The position numbers and the translations under genes are program-made. A stretch of DNA of 6,089 bases from Pseudomonadota bacterium (GTDB taxonomy: Bacteria; Pseudomonadota; Gammaproteobacteria; Burkholderiales; SG8-39), in assembly GCA_021847125.1 (NCBI GenBank), contig JAJZUK010000086.1, positions 1 to 6,089 of the forward strand. The letters run 5' to 3'. The notes beneath the pieces were generated by a model. It did no database searches and had not been told where the DNA came from. It was given only the letters and a program-made list of their open reading frames with translations. Shown piece by piece: positions 1-5,847 of this stretch. Each line of letters starts with the position of its first letter. Position 1 is the stretch's first letter.

Positions 1-177
1 CTGCGCCCGGCCTACGTCGGCGATCTGCTCACCGCGAGCGGCAGCGAGCAGGGCCTGGAAGGACGCAACGGCGTATACGACATCCGCGTGGAAAACCAGA
101 AGCGCGAGCTGGTGGCACTGTTTCGCGGCAAATCGACCCAGATCAAGGGCGAAGTCACCGATCTCGACAAACGCTAG
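1..177 (+). CDS. paaI: PaaI-type hydroxyphenylacetyl-CoA thioesterase, C-terminal part (5' end outside window)
   Basis: The frame is open from the first base to a TAG at 175-177 and encodes 58 residues. The segments LRPAYVGDLLTA, GRNGVYDIRVENQ and LVALFRGKS match the last beta strands of the hotdog-fold PaaI thioesterases, as I remember the E. coli protein (FLRPGFAGDTLTA, TGVYDIEIVNQ, VALFRGKS). The family is about 140-150 residues, so roughly the last 40 percent is seen. The catalytic region lies in the missing N-terminal half. PaaI hydrolyses ring-hydroxylated phenylacetyl-CoA in the cytosol. It is thought to rescue CoA when the aerobic phenylacetate pathway stalls, and it usually sits in a paa operon, so paa genes are expected upstream. 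The gene converges on the HD-GYP receptor gene, 51 bases away. The family call is firm; the exact acyl-CoA substrate is inferred. Confidence 0.88.
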   Translation: MRPAYVGDLLTASGSEQGLEGRNGVYDIRVENQKRELVALFRGKSTQIKGEVTDLDKR

Positions 178-192
178 GAAAAGCCAGCCTGC

Positions 193-220
193 GCCGCGAC
201 GGTCGCGCCCTCGTTTTTTT
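193..220 (+). terminator. Possible rho-independent terminator after paaI
   Basis: Sixteen bases after the paaI stop there is a GC-rich inverted repeat, CGCGA (195-199) and TCGCG (203-207), with a three-base loop. Six bases later a run of seven T follows (214-220). The order stem then T-run fits a plus-strand terminator for paaI. The stem is short and the gap before the T-run is longer than usual, so the call is tentative. On the minus strand the repeat is not followed by a good T-run, so it would serve the convergent HD-GYP gene less well. Confidence 0.4.
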
Positions 221-228
221 GAAAGACC

Positions 229-3200
229 CTATTCCGGCAACTTGTAGTCCCGATCGCGGAACAGACGCAGGCAGGCTGCGGCCACCTGCGCGTCGTAGAT
301 CCCGCCCCTGTTGTTCTCGATTTCTTCGAGTGCCGCATCCAGGCCGCGGCCGGGGCGGTAAGGCCGGTGCGACGACATGGCTTCGACCACGTCTGCCACG
401 GCCATGACGCGCGCCTCCAGGATAATTTCGCCGTCCTTCAATTGCTTCGGATAGCCGCTGCCGTCCAGGCGTTCGTGGTGCTGCAGGATGACCTCGGCCA
501 CCGGCCATGGAAAATCCACGTCCTTGAGCACATCGTGGCCGCTTTGGCAGTGGGACTTGATCAGCTCGAGCTCCATCGGCGTCAGGCGCGAGGGCTTGCT
601 CAATATTTCCGCCGGCACGCTGATCTTGCCGATGTCGTGCACATAGCCGGCAAGGCGCAGGCCCTTGACCCTTGCCTCGTCCAGGCCCATTTCGGCGCCG
701 ATGGCTGCGGCGATCTCGCCCACCCTGCGTTCGTGGCCCGCGGTGTAGGGATCGCGCAGCTCCACCATGCTGGACACGGCCCGCAGCGTCGACTCCATGG
801 CATGCTCCAGGCGCCCGATGTAGCGGTCGATTTCGGCCTGCGTTTTTTTCCGCTCGCCTATATCCTGCGCCATGCCGAGGATCACTTTCTTCCCCTGCAG
901 CGTGGCGACGATCGCGTGCCCGCCCAAGTCGGCCAGGCTGCCGTCCTTGCGCAGCGCGCCGAAGGCGCGCTCCACCGTCTTCTGCTCCCCCGATAGAAGC
1001 TGTCTCATGGCCTCCGCCATGCCTGGCCGATCGGGCTCCACAACCAGATCCAGCATCGCCCTGCCGCCCAGCTCCTGCGCGGAATAACCCAGGATCTCGG
1101 CGGCGCGGCGGTTGACGTAGGCGAGCTTGCCCTCTTCGATCACGAACATCGCCGATACGTTTTGCTCGAGCATGCCGCGGAACCGTTCCTCGCCCTCGCG
1201 CAGTGCTTGCTCCGCTCGCTTGCGCGCGGTGATGTTGTCGAACACCGCGACGAAGTGCCCGGCCTCCGGTCGGTACACGGATAGAGAAAACCAGATGTCC
1301 AGGGCGGGGAGGTACGTCTCCAGCCTTTCGGGCTGCCCGGTCGAGGCCACCCTGCCGTAAACCTCGAACAATTCCGGATTCGATTCCTTGATTCCTGGAA
1401 TGACTTCCGTCACCTTGCGCCCGGCTACATTCTTCAGCCCCGTCAGCCGCCCAAACGACTCGTTCACGCTCAGATAGACAAAATCCTGCGGTTGGCCGTC
1501 CTCAAAAATCATTTTGCAATACGCGAGGCCCTCCCGCATGTTCTCGAAAAGCCCGCGGTAGTACGCCTCGCTGCGGGCCAGATTCAGTTCGGCCTGCTGG
1601 CGCGCCGCCTCGCGTTCGAAATTGTCGAGTGCGAAGGAGACGTCTACCGCCATCTCCTCGAGCAGCGCCTGCATCGGTGCATCGAACACGCCGGCCTCGG
1701 CCGCATACAGGTTGAGCGTGCCGATTACGGCACCGCCGCGGTGCAACGGCAGCGCCGCCATCGAGCGGATGCCTGCTTGCGCCGCCGGCGCGTGCCAGGG
1801 CTCGGTGGCCGGATCCCCCAGGAAATCCTGGCAGTAATACGGACGGTCCTCGCGCAGCGCCAGTGCCATCGGCCCCCGGCCCTCGGGAATCCCAGGATCG
1901 GTACTGACCCTGATCTGCCGCACATAATCGGCTATCTTGCCTTCGACAGCCGCCGGCACCAGGCGCCGCTCCGATGCATCGACGAGTCCGATCCAGGCAC
2001 CGACGTAGCCGCCGAATTCCACCGCGATGGCGCAGATGCGCGGGAACAGCCCGTTCGAATCCTTCAGCCTTACGATCGCCTGGTTGGATTCGCTCAGGGT
2101 CGCATAGGCGCGATTGAGCCGCCGGATCTGCGCATCCGCCGCGCGGCGCTCGCTGATGTCGCGGATGAAGCACTGCCGGTAGCGCTTGCCGTCTATGTCT
2201 ATCGTCTGCGCGCTGACTTCCACCGGGAAGGTGCTGCCGTCCTTGCGCCGGTGCATCGCTTCGAACAATGCACCGCCCGGGCGGGCGGTCGCGTCCCAGC
2301 CTTGCTCCCACGTCGGCCGCGATGCCGCAGTCTGCAGCTCGCCGATATTCGTGCGCCGCAATTCGCCGGCGCTGTAGCCGTACGCAGCAATGGCGGCGGC
2401 GTTGGCCTCGACAATTTCCCCGGAGGGCCCGAGCAGCAGGAAGATGTCGCGCGCCAGCCGGACCAGGTGGCCGAAGTGGCCAACCAGGGCCGCGCGCTCC
2501 TCGCGCTGGCGCTCCAGTGCATCGAGCATGCCATTGAACTGCCGCGCGACGTGCTCGATCTCGGCCGGCCCGACAATGCAAGCGCGCGACGCGGTTTCGC
2601 CGCCAGCGATCTTCGCGGCGGTTGCCGCGAGTTCGCGTATCGGCCGGGCGATGGCCATGGCTATGCGCCAGGCGAGCGCCAGCACCAGCAGCAGCGCGGC
2701 GAGGCCGATGGCCGTGCCGCGAAGGAGCCTCGCGCGGTAATCTGCGAATACCTCGTCTTCGGGCTCGCCGGCGAACACGCGCCATCCCGTGCCCGGCACC
2801 GTCGCCACGGCATGCAGGCGCTGCACGCCGTCCATGCCGCGCGTGGAAAAGAAACCCGCGCTCCTGTCGCGGATCGCATCGGCCTGCGGCCCCGACAGAG
2901 GTTTGCCTATCCACGCGGCAGGATCGCTCGAGCGCAGCAGAAATCGGCCGTCGCGATCAAGCACCATCTCGAGGGCGCTCCTGGGGGCTTGCTGAAACAC
3001 CCGCTCGTTGAGCTTGAGCAGATCGACAGACATATTGACCAAGCCGGACACCTTGCCCGCGTCATCGCGAACGGGATAGGTCAGCACCGACACCCAGCGC
3101 CCGGACAGGCGGCCGCGAAACGCATTTCCGACGGTGAATTTTCCGCTGCCTATTCCTTCCCGGAACCAGGGAAAGTCCCTTGCCTCCTGCGGACTGGATG

Positions 3201-3561
3201 GATTGGGTAGATAGGAGTAGATGTTGTGCGCGCGCAGGTCGCGCACACCGAGATTGTTGAATTCCGGGTGCAGATCGAGAAATTCGCCAACGGCGTGGTC
3301 GGAGTCGTGCGCATCGAGCGCCCTCACCCCGGGCCGCTGCGCGATCCGGGCGAGCACCGCTTCCTGCTCATGCAGAATGCGATCGAGGCGCGTGGCGGTA
3401 TTGCCGGCGACGATATTCAGCTTGGCATACGCGGCGTCGCGCGCGTCTGCGGCCTCGCCGGCGATGAAAAACACGAATATCCCCGCCGCCGGGAGCACAA
3501 CCGCCAGCACCAGCAGCAGCAGCTGAGCGCGAATCGAAAGATGGCGATTGAGGAAATTCAA
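229..3561 (-). CDS. Membrane-bound multi-sensor HD-GYP cyclic di-GMP phosphodiesterase (Cache-HAMP-PAS-GAF-PAS-PAS-HD-GYP)
   Basis: This 1110-residue receptor should hydrolyse cyclic di-GMP at the inner membrane. Domains in order: transmembrane helix about 12-34; periplasmic double-Cache sensor about 35-275; second helix about 281-303; HAMP about 300-352; PAS about 366-470 (ending FIRDISERR); GAF about 500-648; PAS about 665-782 (FDNITARKRAE); PAS about 790-905 (AQDIGERKK); HD-GYP about 920-1105. The catalytic motifs look complete: DPYTAGH at 937-943, HD at 975-976 in HDIGK, H1004, and HHERLDGSGYP at 1028-1038. The start is a TTG at 3561, chosen because the frame is closed by a stop at 3601-3603 and a basic stretch plus membrane helix follows directly. 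A weak AAGGG lies 10 bases upstream, and a CTG at 3570 is the alternative. The gene stops with TAG at 229-231. The ligands of its sensors cannot be read from sequence. Confidence 0.95.
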   Translation of the reverse strand: MNFLNRHLSIRAQLLLLVLAVVLPAAGIFVFFIAGEAADARDAAYAKLNIVAGNTATRLDRILHEQEAVLARIAQRPGVRALDAHDSDHAVGEFLDLHPEFNNLGVRDLRAHNIYSYLPNPSSPQEARDFPWFREGIGSGKFTVGNAFRGRLSGRWVSVLTYPVRDDAGKVSGLVNMSVDLLKLNERVFQQAPRSALEMVLDRDGRFLLRSSDPAAWIGKPLSGPQADAIRDRSAGFFSTRGMDGVQRLHAVATVPGTGWRVFAGEPEDEVFADYRARLLRGTAIGLAALLLVLALAWRIAMAIARPIRELAATAAKIAGGETASRACIVGPAEIEHVARQFNGMLDALERQREERAALVGHFGHLVRLARDIFLLLGPSGEIVEANAAAIAAYGYSAGELRRTNIGELQTAASRPTWEQGWDATARPGGALFEAMHRRKDGSTFPVEVSAQTIDIDGKRYRQCFIRDISERRAADAQIRRLNRAYATLSESNQAIVRLKDSNGLFPRICAIAVEFGGYVGAWIGLVDASERRLVPAAVEGKIADYVRQIRVSTDPGIPEGRGPMALALREDRPYYCQDFLGDPATEPWHAPAAQAGIRSMAALPLHRGGAVIGTLNLYAAEAGVFDAPMQALLEEMAVDVSFALDNFEREAARQQAELNLARSEAYYRGLFENMREGLAYCKMIFEDGQPQDFVYLSVNESFGRLTGLKNVAGRKVTEVIPGIKESNPELFEVYGRVASTGQPERLETYLPALDIWFSLSVYRPEAGHFVAVFDNITARKRAEQALREGEERFRGMLEQNVSAMFVIEEGKLAYVNRRAAEILGYSAQELGGRAMLDLVVEPDRPGMAEAMRQLLSGEQKTVERAFGALRKDGSLADLGGHAIVATLQGKKVILGMAQDIGERKKTQAEIDRYIGRLEHAMESTLRAVSSMVELRDPYTAGHERRVGEIAAAIGAEMGLDEARVKGLRLAGYVHDIGKISVPAEILSKPSRLTPMELELIKSHCQSGHDVLKDVDFPWPVAEVILQHHERLDGSGYPKQLKDGEIILEARVMAVADVVEAMSSHRPYRPGRGLDAALEEIENNRGGIYDAQVAAACLRLFRDRDYKLPE

Positions 3562-3628
3562 TAGAACCAGGCCCTTCGCCGCTCCGCTTGCGAGGCCGGT
3601 CTAGCTCAAGCCGCGGTCCTCGCGCCAC

Positions 3629-3656
3629 GCATACGACGAATGCCATACCCGTATGC
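3629..3656. repeat. Inverted repeat GCATACG-N14-CGTATGC in the HD-GYP leader
   Basis: A perfect 7-base inverted repeat has arms at 3629-3635 and 3650-3656, with centres 21 bases apart, about two helical turns. A third, nested half-site (CATAC at 3644-3648) forms a tighter repeat with GTATG at 3651-3655. It lies between the proposed -10 element and the TTG start of the HD-GYP gene, roughly 10-37 bases after the expected transcript start. It could be an operator for a dimeric repressor or a leader hairpin. No known regulator site was recognised. Confidence 0.45.
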
Positions 3657-3672
3657 ACTTGGATAGCGCGTC

Positions 3673-3681
3673 AATATAGCA
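3673..3681 (-). promoter_or_regulatory. Extended -10 promoter element for the HD-GYP gene
   Basis: Read on the minus strand, 3681 to 3673 is TGCTATATT. It combines the TGn extension with a -10 hexamer matching TATAAT at five of six positions. No good -35 hexamer is seen at 16-18 bases spacing, which is tolerated for extended -10 promoters. Transcription would start near 3666 and give a leader of about 105 bases. The hexamer stands out as an AT-rich spot in GC-rich surroundings. Confidence 0.45.
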
Positions 3682-3733
3682 CAAGCAGACGCACACCCAG
3701 CGTAAAGCCGAGCGCAAGCGTTGAAAATTCACG

Positions 3734-3832
3734 CTATGTCTTCGCCTCCATTTCCCCACGCAGCCGCCGCGCCATGGCGCGCGCGTAGTAACGCGGCGCG
3801 AGCCGGCTCACCCACCAGGCGAGCTTCGCCAT
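3734..3832 (-). pseudogene. 32-codon open frame, possible C-terminal relic of a second oxidoreductase gene
   Basis: An ATG at 3832 opens a 32-residue frame ending in TAG at 3734-3736. It begins MAKLAWWVSRLAPRYYARAM and is rich in Arg and aromatic residues. It lies directly downstream of the decayed epimerase and in a third reading frame. The amphipathic basic tail (WWVSRLAPRYYARAMARRL) resembles C-terminal ends I associate with membrane-near short-chain dehydrogenases, but I cannot make a firm family call. No ribosome binding site is evident at the ATG. The open frame extends upstream without a stop, as would be expected if the true 5' part had been lost by deletion. It could also be a chance frame in GC-rich DNA. 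Confidence 0.3.
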
Positions 3833-3839
3833 GCGACCG

Positions 3840-4416
3840 GCGCGTTGCGCCGCGCCCGCGCCGCGAGATAGAACTCGAACACCTCGGCCGAAGTCTTGTT
3901 CGGCACGTAGCCGAACTCTTCCTTCAACGGCGGTTGGCGAGCACCGGGCGATAGCACAGGAAGTTCACCTGCTCCGGCCCGTACTGCGTCAAGCCCAGCG
4001 GCTTGAGCAGCGCCGGCGCCGAGCGCAGCAGCCAGGCGGGCAGCACCACGCAGCGCCTGCCCAGGCGCGCGGCAATTTCCGCGATGCCCAGCGCGCCATC
4101 GCCGGCGACGTTGTAGATGCCGCACTTATCCGAGTACACGGCTTGGCTCATGCAGCCGACCACGTCCTGATCCCAGATGAACACGAACGGGCTGTCGCAG
4201 CCGCGGATCGCGATCAGCCGCGGCTTGTCGAACAGGTCGGTGATCTGGTTCCTGACCGTCTCGCCGAGAATGGTGCCGATGCGAAACACCACCTGCGCGC
4301 ACGTCCATCGCCACCAGTACGGCGGGCTTGCGCGCGGGGTCCGCCGCCAGCGCTGCGACCAGCTGGCTGCCGAGGTAACCGGCAGCCCCCTTCACCAGTA
4401 CGCGCGGTGCGGGCAT
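3840..4416 (-). pseudogene. Decayed NAD-dependent epimerase/dehydratase (extended SDR family), internal deletion plus frameshift
   Basis: The ATG at 4416 follows an AAAGG box six bases upstream and begins MPAPRVLVKGAAGYLGSQLV, the first Rossmann strand with its GxxGxxG dinucleotide motif (GAAGYLG). After 41 residues (VAMDVRA) the sequence jumps at about 4293-4300 into another frame reading QVVFRIGTILGETVRNQ, IAIRGCDSPFVFIWDQDVVG and GLTQYGPEQVNF, which is the C-terminal half. That frame stops at 3924-3926 just after RPVLANRR. The protein resumes one frame over as LKEEFGYVPNKTS and EVFEFYLAARARR. About 190 residues remain, against roughly 300 or more in the family. The missing middle should hold the catalytic YxxxK. 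A single-base loss near 3927-3932 explains the second shift. The gene should not make a working enzyme. The 3' boundary is approximate. Confidence 0.85.
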
Positions 4417-4532
4417 TACTTACCTTTCGGCTCCTGGTGCATGTCATCGAGTGGATCAGGCCCGGCGCCCACATGTGTTTCACCGGATTCACGTCGACAT
4501 GGATCACGGCGCAGCGGCCGCGCAACGGCGTT
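4416..4532 (-). pseudogene. Possible C-terminal relic of a thiamine-diphosphate-dependent enzyme, frameshifted
   Basis: Between the GGDEF stop and the epimerase relic, one minus-strand frame reads AVIHVDVNPVKHMWAPGLIH. Losing one base near 4449-4450 links it to a second frame reading DDMHQEPKGK, which ends in TAA. The composite resembles the very C-terminus of acetolactate-synthase-like, thiamine-diphosphate-requiring proteins (strand, then DPVKHMWAP, then a DMHxEP tail), judged from memory. Its stop overlaps the epimerase ATG as TAATG, a common translational-coupling arrangement, which supports it being the true 3' end of a former upstream gene. Only about 38 codons survive; everything carrying the cofactor site is gone. 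The left boundary runs into the GGDEF stop and cannot be placed exactly. Without a database search the family name is tentative; that it is a coding remnant is more likely than not. Confidence 0.45.
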
Positions 4533-5714
4533 TCAGCTTAAGCTCGAGAGCGATGCCGGCGGGCCCTGCGCGGCGACCACGCGGTTGCGCCCGCCGCGCT
4601 TGGCCTCGTACAGCGCCGCATCCGCGCTGCGCAGCAGGGATTCCCAGTCGCTGCCATTGACTCCATAGGCCGCGACCCCGGCGCTGATGGTGATGGGAAT
4701 CGAAACCTGACCCACGCGGATCGGCCGCTCGCCTACGGCGAGGCGGACGCGCTCGGTGCCTGCCATCGCGGCGGCGGTGTCCGCGCCCGGCATCAGCAGC
4801 GCGAATTCCTCGCCGCCGTAGCGCCCGAGCACGTCGTGCCCGCGCAGGCTCGCTCGCAGCGTATCGGCCACCCGGCGCAGCACCTGGTCGCCCACGAGGT
4901 GGCCATAGGTATCGTTCACGTTCTTGAAATGGTCGATGTCGAAAATCGCCAGTGCGATTCCGATTTTTTCGCGCGTACAGCGCGAAATTTCGCGCTCGTA
5001 CTCGAGCATGAACGCGCGCCGGTTGAGAATTGCCGTCAAGGGATCGATCATCGCCAGCCGCGCAAGATCGGCCCGCAGCTGCTCGATCTCGATCCACACC
5101 ACGCCCAGCGTCGCCAGCACCGCGAATACCGCAAACAGCAGATTGCTGGCGAACTGAGCCAGGTCGGGCGCGTGCAAATCCATGCTCGCGCCCCAGGTCG
5201 CAGTCAGCGCGGCACGCGCCAGCATGACCAACCCGACTGCGATCAGGCAAGCCGCGGTGAAAATCTTCGCCCGCCTGCTTGCCCCCGTCACCGCTTGCAA
5301 CAGCGCGCTTGCGGGCTGGACCACGAGTATTGCTATTGCCAGGGAGGAGGCCACGATGCGAATGCGCGTGTCCGGCTGCACATAGGTGAAAAAAGCAAGC
5401 AGCAGCACCGCCGCCCCGATCACGCTCCAGCCGAACGCGTTCGATCCCGGTCCTCGTCCTTGGCGCACGCTGCCCAAAATGAACAGGAACGCCACCAGGA
5501 TCAAGCCATTGGCGAGGACGATCGAAGCGAAATCGGGGACGATGCCGCGCAGCGCGATTCCGCCCGCACCCGCGGCGAGCGCCAGCATGCCGTAACCCCA
5601 ATTCGTCACCGCATGCGAGCCCGGCATGCGATAGGGCAGGAACAGACAGACGAATCCGAGGCAGGCGTAGAGGATCACCAGGACGATGAACAAGGTACGC
5701 AAGTCAAGCTGCAT
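4533..5714 (-). CDS. Membrane-anchored GGDEF diguanylate cyclase
   Basis: This 393-residue protein should make cyclic di-GMP from two GTP. The N-terminal half has about seven hydrophobic segments (near 6-26, 38-56, 62-83, 94-112, 118-139, 151-171 and 189-210) with no recognised sensor family, so it may be a membrane input module. A short linker (EIEQLRADLARLAMIDPLT) leads into the GGDEF domain, about 222-378. The active-site GGEEF is at 300-304, the metal and substrate region FDIDHFKNVNDTYGH is at 258-271, and RGHD at 291-294 sits five residues before GGEEF, matching the RxxD product-inhibition site. The ATG at 5714 is preferred over an in-frame TTG at 5759, because GGGAGG lies six bases upstream and the membrane helix starts right after. 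The last residues (GPPASLSSLS) are low complexity and abut gene debris, so the natural C-terminus may have been altered. Confidence 0.93.
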   Translation of the reverse strand: MQLDLRTLFIVLVILYACLGFVCLFLPYRMPGSHAVTNWGYGMLALAAGAGGIALRGIVPDFASIVLANGLILVAFLFILGSVRQGRGPGSNAFGWSVIGAAVLLLAFFTYVQPDTRIRIVASSLAIAILVVQPASALLQAVTGASRRAKIFTAACLIAVGLVMLARAALTATWGASMDLHAPDLAQFASNLLFAVFAVLATLGVVWIEIEQLRADLARLAMIDPLTAILNRRAFMLEYEREISRCTREKIGIALAIFDIDHFKNVNDTYGHLVGDQVLRRVADTLRASLRGHDVLGRYGGEEFALLMPGADTAAAMAGTERVRLAVGERPIRVGQVSIPITISAGVAAYGVNGSDWESLLRSADAALYEAKRGGRNRVVAAQGPPASLSSLS

Positions 5715-5720
5715 GCATCG

Positions 5721-5727
5721 CCTCCCT
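5721..5727 (-). promoter_or_regulatory. Strong ribosome binding site of the GGDEF gene
   Basis: On the minus strand AGGGAGG is followed by six bases (CGATGC) and then ATG at 5714. This near-ideal Shine-Dalgarno spacing decides the start codon. The upstream TTG at 5759 would add 15 residues (beginning MQVLRQF) with no comparable site. Confidence 0.75.
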
Positions 5728-5847
5728 GGGCTCCCCGCGAATTGCCGCAAAACCTGCAATCGCGCGCCGCGCTCAGTACTCTACAGTTATCATATACTCT
5801 GAAGGATTGCCAGATTGTTTGCGCAATATCAACCATTCCAGAGGATC
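5728..5847. promoter_or_regulatory. Divergent AT-rich intergenic region between the GGDEF and GDPD genes
   Basis: The stretch 5776-5835 is clearly richer in A and T than its surroundings and must carry promoters for both divergent genes. Candidate -10 boxes overlap one another: TATGAT on the minus strand (5794 to 5789) for the GGDEF gene, and TATACT on the plus strand (5793-5798) for the phosphodiesterase gene. Neither has a convincing -35 at normal spacing. The 8-base palindrome TTGCGCAA is at 5819-5826 and TACTCT is repeated directly at 5777 and 5795. No known operator was recognised. Confidence 0.35.

Noticed and set aside
367..996. Plus-strand open frame of 209 codons opposite the HD-GYP catalytic domain
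   Set aside because: It is the mirror of the conserved HD-GYP coding frame, with no domain and no ribosome site.
1502..2914. Minus-strand open frame of 470 codons inside the HD-GYP gene
   Set aside because: It is an alternative frame of the same strand, Arg-rich with no motif, and explained by the codon bias of the real gene.
1492..3210. Plus-strand open frame of 572 codons opposite the HD-GYP gene
   Set aside because: It is the antisense shadow of a GC-rich gene whose minus-strand frame shows clear Cache, HAMP, PAS and GAF domains. Its translation is rich in Arg, Ala and His with no recognisable domain.
3831..4541. Plus-strand open frame of 236 codons across the debris zone
   Set aside because: The minus strand here carries recognisable epimerase segments, so the plus frame is antisense to a pseudogene. 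Its protein has no recognisable motif.
5715..5759. Longer GGDEF form starting at TTG 5759
   Set aside because: The ATG at 5714 has an ideal ribosome site and leads straight into the first membrane helix. The extra 15 residues add nothing recognisable.
5819..5826. Palindrome TTGCGCAA as an operator
   Set aside because: Eight bases with a GC core are common by chance, and no second copy or known regulator site supports it.
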